Source: Leptospiraceae bacterium
GTDB lineage: Bacteria; Spirochaetota; Leptospiria; Leptospirales; Leptospiraceae
Assembly (NCBI GenBank): GCA_024233835.1
Contig: JACKPC010000007.1
Location: forward strand, 248,001-312,000
Length of the DNA: 64,000 bases
Reading direction: 5' to 3'
The notes under the pieces are model-generated. The model had not been told where the DNA came from. It saw only the letters and a program-made list of their open reading frames with translations, and made no database searches. Positions within the stretch are counted from its first letter, which is position 1. Every line of letters begins with the position of its first letter. The position numbers were made by a program, and so were the translations under genes. Below, one piece after another: positions 17,454 to 26,238 of this stretch.

Positions 17454-19219
17454 TAGCTTATTTTCCTTATCATGAAATCGATAATATTTAGAGTTATTAA
17501 GTAATGCTTCAGACTGGATGTTCTAGTTGATAGAAGCATATTCAGAAAACTATACATTTCTTCTATATTCTTTTCTTTCTTTTCTTTATTTTCTCTATTA
17601 CCCAGATAGGCACGTTTTAACAATCTTTTCAGTTCAGCTCGAACATGTTCCTGATTGAAATATTTCCCATTTTTCTCATATAGAAGCGAAAACTCCCGGC
17701 TTAGCACTTTAACAAAATTTGAAGAGAATTGTTTATCATAAAAATGTTTATAAATCTTTTGAATAGGCTTTAAAACATTTTTCTTCTCCCCCCATTTCCA
17801 GACCGCTTCCTGTCTCTCCCCGGAGTGTTTCAACACCGATATGGCAAAAGCATTTTTTCCATCTACTGATTTGGCTCTTTTCTCTGCTTTTCGTACCTGT
17901 CCGAGAACTACAGAGAGAGGGATTTTATAGTGTGCAATTACAATTCCTGCTGAAAAGGTCAGCTCTTTTTTTAAAGAATAGATTTTTTTGATCTTTTGAA
18001 ATACCATTAATTTAAACTTGATTCTTAAATTTCGCATAACCTCAAACAGGTGAACTAAGTTAATAAAGCCCAAAAAATCCTCACCACCAGCATAGACTGT
18101 TCTGCCCCTGTTTTCGGAATCCAAATAATTTTTTGCATAGCTTGCAAACTCACCCAGACATTGAGACACATACTTATGAAACTCCTGAAACTCTTCACCT
18201 TCCGGTTTTTCTTCTAAGGTCTCTCCCGATAGAAAGGCGCCCATACTATCACCATCAAAAAGAATCATGGCATAGTATTTATGAAGCTGTTTAAAACCTG
18301 TATTTTCCTTGATACACTTTTCAAGATCTTTTCTTTCATTCTGAAGAGAGGAAAGCTTTTCGAGGAAATTAGAATATCCATTTTTTCTAAAATACTCTTC
18401 TGTTAGATTTTCTTCATATAATAATTGATGATTTTCTATTGATTCATCAAATTTTTTGAAGTAATTATTTATTTTACAAAGGGTGCCTACATTTGTATTA
18501 TTTATTTGCTCCATCAAAGCAATTCCGGCAGTAGAAGAAAAGTGCTCGTTGTTATACATCCTCTTATAATAGCTGACAGCCGAAAGCCCTTCACCGGGTT
18601 GAAGTTTTTTAGAACTGTTTTCATAGGCAAATATCTCTACACTATCTTTTTCTTGGAATAACTTATTGTTATAAAGCTTTCTTTCATCATTCTCTGTCTC
18701 TGTTTTTCTATAAAACTTTACATTATACTTTCCATCGAGAGCACATTTTCTTCCTGTCTCTGAAAAGTATGAAACTTCACGTTGCATTTTCATAGCAGAG
18801 TGTTCTCTCTCTATAGTCCAGAACAATTCATGGTAATTCTCTTTGGAATATTCAAGGAGATTCCAGTTAATTTGAAAGTGATCTTTAAATTGTTTGATAC
18901 TATCCTCTGTAAGCTGTTCTCCAAGTGTTTTGTTAGCTTTGCCTATCAGTAGTGTTTCTGTAATATAGTTTTTTAGCTGTATTCCATATTCCATAGGATT
19001 ATCTGTTTGCACAATTGCTAATAAACGGTTGGGTTTAGATGATAAACTCTGTTCAGGAAAGATTATCAGGTCTTTATTAATAAAATCAGAATTCTTATTT
19101 ACACCATCTATCAAATCTGATAAAATCTGGCTTCCGTTAAATAGATCTACAGTTTTTCTGGAAGCTTCGATAAAACTTTGGACGGGTGAAATCGATAATA
19201 ATAACAGGTATTCTTTCAT
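17453..19219 (-). CDS. cas10: Cmr2/Cas10 lacking the HD domain, GGED palm motif
   Basis: 588 residues, shorter than the usual 750-1000. The protein begins directly at the first palm region (LLSISPVQSFIEASRKTVDL), the segment that in most Cmr2 follows the HD nuclease domain, so the single-stranded DNase is absent. The second palm has FDGDSMGAFLSG (~321-332) and VYAGGEDFLGF (~375-385), where GGED replaces the common GGDD. Family members make cyclic oligoadenylates when target RNA is bound; GG(D/E) variants can be active in related cyclases, but activity here is not certain. It overlaps cmr1 and cmr3 by one base each. Confidence 0.92.
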   Translation of the reverse strand: MKEYLLLLSISPVQSFIEASRKTVDLFNGSQILSDLIDGVNKNSDFINKDLIIFPEQSLSSKPNRLLAIVQTDNPMEYGIQLKNYITETLLIGKANKTLGEQLTEDSIKQFKDHFQINWNLLEYSKENYHELFWTIEREHSAMKMQREVSYFSETGRKCALDGKYNVKFYRKTETENDERKLYNNKLFQEKDSVEIFAYENSSKKLQPGEGLSAVSYYKRMYNNEHFSSTAGIALMEQINNTNVGTLCKINNYFKKFDESIENHQLLYEENLTEEYFRKNGYSNFLEKLSSLQNERKDLEKCIKENTGFKQLHKYYAMILFDGDSMGAFLSGETLEEKPEGEEFQEFHKYVSQCLGEFASYAKNYLDSENRGRTVYAGGEDFLGFINLVHLFEVMRNLRIKFKLMVFQKIKKIYSLKKELTFSAGIVIAHYKIPLSVVLGQVRKAEKRAKSVDGKNAFAISVLKHSGERQEAVWKWGEKKNVLKPIQKIYKHFYDKQFSSNFVKVLSREFSLLYEKNGKYFNQEHVRAELKRLLKRAYLGNRENKEKKEKNIEEMYSFLNMLLSTRTSSLKHYLITLNIIDFMIRKIS

Positions 19220-20343
19220 TAAACTTCTTCTAAAAACTCTTTCTCTTTCTTATTCAGAGCCTTTTCTATAAATTCATTACAAACTAAATGAAAATTATGA
19301 TTGGCTCTCTGGTGGTCCGGCATATCTTTAATATTTTTCCCTCTGGCATTCATTACAAATAAGTTCTTATTACTTAATTCTACACTTTTATCTACAAAAT
19401 AAGAGGGTAAAAACAGCATATAACCTGCAAACTGATTCCCTTCTTTTCTAATATTCATGAAAAAAGGTTTGGCGTGTCTATCCAATACTCTTTCATAGGG
19501 TTTTGCCTGCTGTAAGGGAGAAGCAATATAAACGCGCTTCTGAAACTTCCACTTTGTGCCTTCTGTTTGAAGTCTTGCTTTGCGATAGACCTCAGCTATT
19601 TCTTTAAATGCCTCTTCCCATTTATCATATAATTTCCTTGTCTTGAAAAGCCTGGCATTTGCGGAGAAGTGAGAATACTTTCCTTCTTCTCCTTTTCTGA
19701 GAGCAGAAATTCCCACGTAGTCCACTTCTTTAGCATCTATTCTATTTATCTTAAAAGAACCCAGTGCATTTCGGCTTCTCTGTCCGATGCCTCCGAAAGT
19801 AGAGAATAAGCGCATACAATATATCAATTCTTTTCTGACAGTATCAACTTCCAGTTTCTGGTGCTTGATTCTACCTTCTGAAAGAGTCAGTAGAATAGAA
19901 AAATTACTTCCTACAGAATAATACTCATGAAAACCTTTGTGAAAGTCATAAGTTCCATAGGCCATGTATTTTAAGAGATCGGTCTTCTTTGTTTTATAAT
20001 CATCGTAGTAATCCGGATGCCATTCGGGTTTTAAAACAGGAAGATGGTTTTTTGATAGAACCTGAAGCCCCTTATCCTGGACTTCAACAGTGAAACAACT
20101 CTTTGCAGGCTCATAATCAACTCGCCTGCCATCTTCTCTATAGGAAAGCTTCTCTGTCCCCCCGAATAGCTTCGCTTCTTCGGTTTTAAGCTTATCAAGA
20201 GGCCAGTCCCCGTGCATGGCTCTCCACCAGAACCTGAGTCCTCCCTTTATCGCGGGTGGCCGTAGTTCTACTTCCTGCGGATTCGCACCGCCGCAGAACA
20301 TAGGGGTAATCACTTCACAGTCGAAAGTAATGGTTTTTTGCAC
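19219..20343 (-). CDS. cmr1: Cmr1, RAMP subunit, first gene of the cmr operon
   Basis: 374 residues starting with GTG at 20343; a GAGGGAGAG ribosome-binding site lies 5-14 nt upstream. The Cmr1 start is unmistakable: TFDCEVITPMFCGGANPQEV, then ELRPPAIKGGLRFWWRAMHG, LFGG at ~62-65 and FGGIGQRSRNALGSF (~190-205). Cmr1 caps the complex at the end that carries the crRNA 3' portion. The gene is the 5' end of a nine-gene minus-strand operon reaching 9309. Confidence 0.94.
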   Translation of the reverse strand: MQKTITFDCEVITPMFCGGANPQEVELRPPAIKGGLRFWWRAMHGDWPLDKLKTEEAKLFGGTEKLSYREDGRRVDYEPAKSCFTVEVQDKGLQVLSKNHLPVLKPEWHPDYYDDYKTKKTDLLKYMAYGTYDFHKGFHEYYSVGSNFSILLTLSEGRIKHQKLEVDTVRKELIYCMRLFSTFGGIGQRSRNALGSFKINRIDAKEVDYVGISALRKGEEGKYSHFSANARLFKTRKLYDKWEEAFKEIAEVYRKARLQTEGTKWKFQKRVYIASPLQQAKPYERVLDRHAKPFFMNIRKEGNQFAGYMLFLPSYFVDKSVELSNKNLFVMNARGKNIKDMPDHQRANHNFHLVCNEFIEKALNKKEKEFLEEV

Positions 20344-20789
20344 GTAAGTCTCTCCCTCAAAGCAAAACTATTCATTTCTTTCTTTTTGTAAACATATATT
20401 TCATATTTTGGCTGTTTTCTCCTTTCATTGGATTATTTAAAAGATAGAAATGCAATATACAGGGAAGTTCTTTTTAGATTGAGCTAAAAAAAAGACCGGA
20501 TTGTCTCCGGGTCGTGACTACAATCCCCCGTACCCCCACGTTAAAACGTGGGCTTAAGAGAAAGCTTCTTCTAATACATGAGATATGGTAGCAAACGTAA
20601 GGAACGGTCGTGACCGTTCCATTTCCGGGCTAATAACCCGATGACGTGGCTCAAACCCACGCCCTCGGGAAAGGCTCTATTATCCGAATCCTCTTGTAAT
20701 ATAAGAATGACCTTAATAAAAAGTCTTCCCTTCTTTGTAGAAAAGCTTTTCTTATCGGGCTATACTTCGACTCGCCGTTGGCTCGCTCA
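20344..20789. other. Promoter side of cmr operon with cluster of short palindromes
   Basis: No gene is seen in this 446-bp stretch. Next to cmr1 it is AT-rich and should hold the operon promoter. From about 20513 to 20700 it carries several compact hairpins: CCCACGTTAAAACGTGGG (20536-20553), GGAACGGTCGTGACCGTTCC, CGGGCTAATAACCCG and GTGGCTCAAACCCAC. The first recurs in altered form at about 26950. From 20740 the sequence matches the dispersed repeat found at 24540-24600 and 33120-33180, and it is cut by the IS element at 20790. Confidence 0.6.
20483..20513 (-). terminator. Rho-independent terminator, minus strand
   Basis: Read on the minus strand, GACCCGGAGACAATCCGGTC forms a stem with a 7-nt loop and is followed by a run of nine T. 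It lies upstream of cmr1 in the direction of transcription, so it would insulate the cmr operon from readthrough from the IS element or array 2 region. Confidence 0.55.
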
Positions 20790-22580
20790 CAGACTGTGTG
20801 AAAAGTGAGCAAAAAAAAACCTGTAGATATTGACGAACTCGGTTCTTACTAAAAAAACTAAAAACCAATCATTCCAAATTGGTTTTTAGTAAATAAATTT
20901 ACTATAAGTCATAAAAGAGAGAAAATTCATTGCTATCCATCAAATAAAAATCTATTATTCCTACTATTTTGCATTTACAGCATCTATAAAAGCCCTTATT
21001 CCCAGAATATTTATGACTCTTTTAAAATTATAAGCAAAACATATGAAACTAAATTCGGCCTGAACGCTTCTAATTCCTTTTTGTATAAAGTAAGTGAACC
21101 CCAAATTTCTCTTTATAGTGCCAAATGGGTGTTCCACAATCTCCTTACGTTTACGAATTAGCTTTTTATTTTCCTCGTTCCCCATCTCTTTTTTAAAATC
21201 ATCCATTGTCTCTCGGTTTATCGAGACCCGAATAGTTCGTCCAGTTTTACTATTGGTACATTTTGCTCTATGAAAACAATCTTTACATTCCTTACATTTA
21301 TACTCATTTACATAAATCCCGTATGACGTCTGTCTTGGATTTTCATTTTGTCTATTTAATTCTTTTCCTGCCGGACATACGTATATATCCCGCTCTTTAT
21401 CATAAACAAAATCCTGGATTTCATATCCTTTTGCAGGAAGTTTATCAGGATTACTTTTACATTCACGCTTATTATTACTATCCAGTGCAGATTTGGTATC
21501 TGGTACTATAATATTTATCCCCGATTTATCTTTATTATTCATTATTTCTTTTTCACTAAAATATCCGGAATCCATTACTGCATTTGTCTCATTTTCTATT
21601 TTAAGTTCTTCTTTTATCGACTGGACTTTTTCAATCATAGGAGTCATTTGTTCCAGGTCATTTGACTTTTGCGATACATCATTTGCAATAATCAACTTAT
21701 TTGTATTATCCACTGCAGTTTGGGCATTATATCCAGGACGAATTTTTCCTTTGTCACTTTGAAATCTTGAATCTGTGTCGTTAGCAAAATAGACCTGTAG
21801 TTCCGGGTCGTTTTCAAATAATTCCCGAATCCCTTTCACTTTATCATTGTATTTCGTTAGTCTTTTTAGTTTATTTAATACATCCCTGGCTTCATCTCCA
21901 TCTTTAAGATTTAGTTCATTTGCTTCGGAAATATCATTCAATTCTAATTCCTCCAAATATTCCTGTATTTTGGATTTTATATTTTGCTCGATATTTTCAA
22001 TACGCTCTCTTTTAAATACATTATTTTGTCCGTTCTGTGCTCTTAGCTTCGTTCCATCAATTCCAACTATTGAAAGAGTTAGTAGATTCATTTTCTTGCA
22101 AAAGAATAAAAACTCTTTGAAGATATTTTTTATTCCATCTTTATTATTTTTTCGAAAATCAGCTATTGTCTTAAAATCCGGGGCGAGATTCTTTGTTAAC
22201 CACCTAAGTTCCTGGTTTCTATTACATTCCTTCTCTAATTTTCTGCTACTTCGGATTCGTTCTATATATCCGTATAAATATATTTTTAGTAAATCATGTG
22301 GATTATATGGTGGTTTACCTGTTTCTAACTTTGGAATTTTAAAACCCAATTTTTTAAGATCGAGATTATCAACATAGGCATCAATAACCCTTACCGGACT
22401 ATCTTCTTTTATGACGTTATCCAAACATTCACTGTATAATACTATCTGTTCTCGAGAAGTTCCTTGTATATAATTCATAGCTGCACCTATAACTCTTTAT
22501 CGTTATAAGGAAATTTTCTATATACATTACATTCCTGACAAACAAAAAATATTCAATAACGAGACTTTTCACACAGTCTG
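20790..22580 (-). mobile_element. IS1182-family insertion sequence
   Basis: A 1791-bp element bounded by perfect 17-bp terminal inverted repeats, CAGACTGTGTGAAAAGT at 20790-20806 and its complement at 22564-22580. It carries a single intact transposase gene. Possible 3-bp target duplication TCA (20787-20789 and 22581-22583), weak evidence by itself. The element landed in a dispersed repeat between the cmr operon promoter region and CRISPR array 2, leaving the operon itself intact. Confidence 0.88.
20964..22478 (-). CDS. IS1182-family DDE transposase
   Basis: 504 residues, intact. An N-terminal DUF772-like domain (KPPYNPHDLLKIYLYGYI, ~54-72; RWLTKNLAPDFKTIADFR) is followed by the catalytic region with VGIDGTKLRAQNG (first Asp), AVMDSGYFSEKEI (second Asp) and the C-terminal IVEHPFGTIKRNLGF (Glu), preceded by a CxxCxxCxxxxxC zinc-binding stretch (YKCKECKDCFHRAKC). 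It moves the element by cut-and-paste and lies wholly inside the inverted repeats. Confidence 0.93.
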   Translation of the reverse strand: MNYIQGTSREQIVLYSECLDNVIKEDSPVRVIDAYVDNLDLKKLGFKIPKLETGKPPYNPHDLLKIYLYGYIERIRSSRKLEKECNRNQELRWLTKNLAPDFKTIADFRKNNKDGIKNIFKEFLFFCKKMNLLTLSIVGIDGTKLRAQNGQNNVFKRERIENIEQNIKSKIQEYLEELELNDISEANELNLKDGDEARDVLNKLKRLTKYNDKVKGIRELFENDPELQVYFANDTDSRFQSDKGKIRPGYNAQTAVDNTNKLIIANDVSQKSNDLEQMTPMIEKVQSIKEELKIENETNAVMDSGYFSEKEIMNNKDKSGINIIVPDTKSALDSNNKRECKSNPDKLPAKGYEIQDFVYDKERDIYVCPAGKELNRQNENPRQTSYGIYVNEYKCKECKDCFHRAKCTNSKTGRTIRVSINRETMDDFKKEMGNEENKKLIRKRKEIVEHPFGTIKRNLGFTYFIQKGIRSVQAEFSFICFAYNFKRVINILGIRAFIDAVNAK

Positions 22581-22742
22581 TCAGTAGCCGGTTGAATTGA
22601 AGCAACGCAAAAGGAGATCGCCGGCTGAGCGATGACGTAAGTCTGAGCCGAAGCCAAGGGGCCGGGGGATAGGTAAAAAGCTGACCGCTGACCCGCTGAT
22701 TGCTGGCAGCTAAACAGTCCGATTAATTTTCCAGCTAACAGC

Positions 22743-22931
22743 TATTTTACACTCTACGAGTCCGATTATCCATTTCCACTGAAGAATCGACAAGAGAAGG
22801 CTGAATTTACCCTGTTAAGTTTCAACACTCTACGAGTCCGATTATCCATTTCCACCAAAGAAGAGGGCTGATTTATATATAAGAAGAACGAAAGGTTTCA
22901 ACACTCTACGAGTCCGATTATCCATTTCCAC
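22743..22931 (-). CRISPR. CRISPR array 2: two intact repeats plus one degenerate
   Basis: Repeats at 22819-22855 and 22895-22931 are identical to those of array 1, and a third at 22743-22779 has a changed first ~7 bases. Two spacers of 39 bp separate them. The leader (22932-23246) is on the right as in array 1, so the arrays are parallel. The distal flank (22673-22735) repeats the distal flank of array 1, including GCTGGCAGCTAAACAGTCCG, showing that the whole array with both flanks was duplicated. Confidence 0.95.
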
Positions 22932-23246
22932 AGCATCGTGGCATGGTGCCATTGTACAATACTCTGAATATAGTATCAAGCACAAATTTTTGTGTCAAAG
23001 TGTACCCTAACCCTTTTTTGACCCGAAAATAGGGTACACTTTTTTCGCCCTCTGTTATAGCGAAAAACGGCCTTTTTTTACCCATTTTTGTAAGTATTTG
23101 TTTAGTAAAAGTTTTCAAAAAACTTCTAACCTCCCCCCTTTTTGGAACTAAAAAAGGGTACACTTTTTTGTTTTCGAGACTATAGCAGAAATATTCTGTT
23201 ATCATAATATAAACCCTCTACTATATACGAAAATAGCTCTGTAATA
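22932..23246 (-). promoter_or_regulatory. CRISPR leader of array 2
   Basis: Near-identical copy of the array 1 leader. It retains the inverted repeat AAAGTGTACCCTA/TAGGGTACACTTT (around 22997-23042) and the extra GGGTACACTTTTTT copy near 23156-23169. About a dozen base changes separate the two leaders, concentrated in 23079-23145. It ends ten bases before the stop codon of the XRE regulator gene. Confidence 0.85.
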
Positions 23247-23255
23247 TTATAATTT

Positions 23256-23588
23256 TCATTTATACGTTTTCTTTAGAGTTTCGATTAAGCTTTTTATGAG
23301 AACTAAGAGTTTGGGGTCTTTTCTGACTTCCTGAAAAAGCTCCTCTTCTTCTTTTGTTAGAGAATCTTTACTTCCAACATCGAACATTTGACCCTCACCT
23401 TTTACTAACCAATCAAGACTTATTCCATATTCCTTATTGAGTCGGTAAATTATTTCAACTGGTAGTGTCTTTACCTTTCCATTCACAATATCACTAATAG
23501 TGGATTGGGAAATACTAAATTCTTTTGCAAAACCCCTTTGTGTCACTTTTAAATAATTAAATAACTCGTTGTAGTTTTCTTTTTTCAT
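23256..23588 (-). CDS. XRE-family transcriptional regulator
   Basis: 110 residues. A lambda-repressor-type helix-turn-helix is seen at ~10-60 (RGFAKEFSISQSTISDIVNG), with the EIIYRLNKEYGISLDWLVKG continuation common in CI-like repressors, then a helical C-terminal tail (LLVLIKSLIETLKKTYK). It is divergent from the toxin-antitoxin pair, so it could control that promoter and its own. The 145-bp intergenic region is rich in TATA-like steps. Confidence 0.85.
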   Translation of the reverse strand: MKKENYNELFNYLKVTQRGFAKEFSISQSTISDIVNGKVKTLPVEIIYRLNKEYGISLDWLVKGEGQMFDVGSKDSLTKEEEELFQEVRKDPKLLVLIKSLIETLKKTYK

Positions 23589-23616
23589 TTTATTGATAGA
23601 AAAATCGATATTTTAC

Positions 23617-23646
23617 TTGATTTTAATCTATATATCTATATATAAT
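23617..23646 (+). promoter_or_regulatory. Sigma-70-type promoter for toxin-antitoxin pair
   Basis: TTGATT at 23617-23622 and TATAAT at 23641-23646 with an 18-bp spacer, ~90 bp upstream of the antitoxin start. It lies between the divergent XRE gene and the antitoxin, so the XRE protein may bind here. Prediction from consensus only. Confidence 0.5.
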
Positions 23647-23733
23647 GACTATATCACCAATCTAAGTTTTCTGCAAGTAAGACCTCTCGGTCAAGTACTT
23701 AGTAGTGAGCTTGGAAATTTAAGGAGCATAGTT

Positions 23734-23991
23734 ATGCAACACTACGAAGTAGAAGCCACGGTCGCCGAGGATGGAACCCTCACCACCAAGCTACCGCAGG
23801 CTGTAGAACCCGGAACTTACACAGTCGTTGTAGTTTTCGAGGATGAACCCAATGTAAACGAAGAAGAACGCAGGACTGAACTTGAAATCCGCTTAAAGCG
23901 TATGGAAGAAAACCCTCATCCCGGTTTTTCAAGGGAAGAAGTGGAAAGAGATTTGAATGGGAGTCTTCAGGGGGTTTCTCATGGAAAATGA
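23734..23991 (+). CDS. Antitoxin-like protein of a RelE/ParE-type module
   Basis: 85 residues from ATG 23734, preceded by AAGGAG at 23721-23726; longer frames upstream lack such a site. The N-terminal half is beta-rich (YEVEATVAEDGTLTTKLPQA, then GTYTVVVVFEDEP), as in antitoxins that begin with a short strand-rich domain, and the C-terminal half is charged and probably folds on the toxin. The stop overlaps the toxin start by 11 nt. The family cannot be named with certainty. Confidence 0.65.
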   Translation: MQHYEVEATVAEDGTLTTKLPQAVEPGTYTVVVVFEDEPNVNEEERRTELEIRLKRMEENPHPGFSREEVERDLNGSLQGVSHGK

Positions 23992-24310
23992 AGACAAAAA
24001 AGGAGAGAGCTATCGGTTTGAACCGGAAGCCAAGAAGGATTTGGAAGACTCCTTTCTCTGGTATGAAAAGCAGAAGAAAGGTTTGGGTTTAGAGTTTGCT
24101 AATGAGGTTTTTGATACAGCCGAAAAGCTGGGAAAAAAGATGGGAGAGAGCACTGTAGAGACGCATAGCAATACATCTCCTTCGGTAAAGAAAACAAAGC
24201 TAAAGCGTTTTCCTTTCTCCCTCTACTATGTTCTCAAAGAAACCCTGATTTCGATAGTAGCTGTCTGGCATGACAGGAGAAACCCGGAGTCTTTGAAAAA
24301 CAGAAAATAA
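23981..24310 (+). CDS. RelE/ParE-superfamily toxin
   Basis: 109 residues from ATG 23981. The ParE/RelE pattern is visible: FEPEAKKDLEDSFLWYEKQ at the start, KGLGLEFANEVFDTAEKL, then LKRFPFSLYYVLKETLISIV and the C-terminal AVWHDRRNP. Family members inhibit translation (RelE) or gyrase (ParE). The stretch GESTVETHSNTSPS, where homologues have a short variable loop, is encoded by the beginning of a 517-bp block that is repeated at 32731-33247, so the 3' half of this gene lies on a repeated unit. Confidence 0.75.
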   Translation: MENEDKKGESYRFEPEAKKDLEDSFLWYEKQKKGLGLEFANEVFDTAEKLGKKMGESTVETHSNTSPSVKKTKLKRFPFSLYYVLKETLISIVAVWHDRRNPESLKNRK

Positions 24311-24665
24311 AATAAATAATCTACCCTTCGACGCGCTTCGCTTGCTCAGGGGTCGCTCTGCGCTGGCTGAGAGAGTGAAACGAGCCGAAGTCAAGCACAG
24401 GGCGATGCCCTTTTTTTCCAGCCGGATGTGGTTGCTGAGCATGCGCACAGCGTCCGGCTGAAGGGAATACCGAAGTCAAGCTACAGACAAAAATTATTCG
24501 GTCTAATAGAAAGTAAGTTTAAAAATATAGAATAAGGGTAGCAAGCGTAAGCTTTTCTTATCGGGCTATACTTCAACTCGCCGTTGGCTCGCGGTTCGTA
24601 GAGTAGCCGAAGGGCAGTAGCCGCCCGCCGGCTGAGCGATGACGTAAGTCTGAGTCGAAGCCAAG
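24149..24665. repeat. 517-bp duplicated block, copy 1
   Basis: This block and 32731-33247 have the same length and near-identical sequence, starting at AGCACTGTAGAGACGCATAG and ending at GAAGCCAAG. Copy 1 includes the 3' half of the toxin gene and then a gene-free stretch full of palindromic pieces such as CCTTCGACGCGCTTCGCTTG and GCCGGATGTGG...GTCCGGC. The gene-free part 24311-24738 holds nothing else that I can identify. Confidence 0.9.
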
Positions 24666-24738
24666 CACCCTTTTTTTTCAAGTCTTTTCTTTGAATTAGA
24701 ATGAAGAGTATGTTTCACTAAATCATTTAGCTTACATA

Positions 24739-25674
24739 TTAATCGTTACTCACCATAAATAAACTCCATTTCTTAGTTTTTTCATCCTTTTCAAAAACAA
24801 AAAGATATCCTAAATTTACTAAGTTTTTATATTCTTCCGGTTTTTCAGGGTCAATCTCTTCCGGCTTTAATTCATTTTTATCTAACATTTCCTTGAGCCT
24901 TTTTCTTGCGGGCGAATAGGTTGGAAATGACTCAGTTCCATATCTACCGGTCGCAAGTACGCAACCTGTTATAGATACCAATGCATCTAAATTTTTTTCT
25001 TTAATAGCAGAGTTTGCAAATTTTATTGCTTCATCCATAGAACCAAATTCTTTCTTCTGTACATTATCCTTAGAGCAATGCTCGATTTCTACAAGTTGGT
25101 ATTCAATATCAGAATCAAACGAATCTAAAATATCATACCTATTAAAAGAACTCGTTTTTTCTTTAGCTAAATCAATTTTTGACCTTTTCAGGTTCGCTTC
25201 TTTAAAGAGTTTCAACGCTTCTTCTTTGGATGATTTTTTAACCTCTTTAGCTTTTTTGAAAAGACTCGTAGCCGCTTCATAATTTTTAAGATTGTCTTTA
25301 TCTCCAAAAAATTCTCCAGAATCTAAATTTTCATTTGAATCAGAAGGTTCATCTCCTAAAAATCCTCCAAAAACCCAAGCATCTTGCTTGTTATAATTAA
25401 CCTTTGTCCATCTACCGGTTGCCCCGGAAATAGTTAATACCTCCTTAGATTCCTCAATTATCTTTACTTTAGATTTAAAAGGAATTAATCCAAGTTTTTT
25501 ACCGGATGTTGAAGGTTTACTTCTCATAATCAAACCACTTTTGGGAGTAACATATTTGAATACAGTTTGATTATCAGAAGAAGTGGTCCTGGAATCGATT
25601 GACTTGCTTTCTTTGCAATTTGTAGAAAACAAAGAAACAAATATGAATATGCTTACTAAAATAATATTCTTCAT
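24739..25674 (-). CDS. SH3b-domain lipoprotein, hypothetical
   Basis: 311 residues with a lipoprotein signal: hydrophobic stretch IILVSIFIFVSLF followed by STNC as lipobox. Residues ~40-110 form a bacterial SH3 domain (YVTPKSGLIMRSKPSTSGKK, LGLIPFKSKVKIIE, WTKVNYNKQDAWVFGGFLG). A helical Lys/Glu-rich middle follows and then an unrecognised C-terminal domain (IEHCSKDNVQKKEFGSMDEA). Such proteins are anchored in the membrane and may bind peptidoglycan. It is a lone minus-strand gene between repeats. Confidence 0.75.
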   Translation of the reverse strand: MKNIILVSIFIFVSLFSTNCKESKSIDSRTTSSDNQTVFKYVTPKSGLIMRSKPSTSGKKLGLIPFKSKVKIIEESKEVLTISGATGRWTKVNYNKQDAWVFGGFLGDEPSDSNENLDSGEFFGDKDNLKNYEAATSLFKKAKEVKKSSKEEALKLFKEANLKRSKIDLAKEKTSSFNRYDILDSFDSDIEYQLVEIEHCSKDNVQKKEFGSMDEAIKFANSAIKEKNLDALVSITGCVLATGRYGTESFPTYSPARKRLKEMLDKNELKPEEIDPEKPEEYKNLVNLGYLFVFEKDEKTKKWSLFMVSND

Positions 25675-25887
25675 TTAATATCCTTCTATTTATTCTTTTA
25701 GGAAAATCTCCAATGTATTTATAATAGAACTTCTATAAAGAGTCAAGCTCCAGATGAAACCGGACTTTTAAAAGCTTAAAAAAGGTGAAATCTCACGTCC
25801 ATAGCTCAATGACTGTGGCACATTATAATTTTAGCAGAAGAATTTTTGAATATCCGAAAAACAGAAAATAAAATAAATGACCTATCT

Positions 25888-26238
25888 TCAAGGGTGTTGC
25901 CGGCTGAGCGATGACTTAAGTCTGAGCCGAAGCATAAAAAATTTTTCCAAATAAGCTTCGGGAAGTTCAGAAATACGAGAAATGAATTTCAACTCAGCTC
26001 CTTCTTTCTTTAAATTTATCGCAGTCCTGAGTTTACTTTTATGCTCTGCTTTTTCTGCGCGTTTTCGCTCTTTCTCAATTTCTTTCTGAGCAAAGAAGCG
26101 TTCCTGTTCTCTGCCCTCCTGTATACTTTTCTCCCGGATTCCGAATTCTTCAGCTAATTCCCAGACTCTTTCTTCTATAGCAGTCATATCTTTTCCCATC
26201 TCCTTTAGTATAGACTCAACTTCTTCTCTGTAAAGTTG
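25888..26238 (-). pseudogene. 3' part of split Rpn/PD-(D/E)xK-type nuclease gene
   Basis: The reading frame formally starts at GTG 26277, but its first 13 codons come from a 109-bp hairpin insert (26239-26347). The true gene part starts with QLYREEVESILKEMGKDM and continues through the Glu/Lys-rich coiled coil and the ISELPEAYLEKFF end, which matches the tail of the 27256-28200 gene. After LEKFF the native end is replaced by residues encoded in the dispersed repeat (CGGCTGAGCGATGAC family). So the 3' half is broken at both ends. Confidence 0.65.

Noticed and set aside
20536..20700. IS200/IS605 element
   Set aside because: The hairpins resemble ends of such elements, but no tnpA or tnpB gene or remnant is visible nearby.
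21847..22377. 176-codon plus-strand ORF inside the IS1182 element
   Set aside because: Antisense shadow of the transposase gene, very Ser/Phe-rich, as expected from the complement of Lys/Glu-rich coding sequence.
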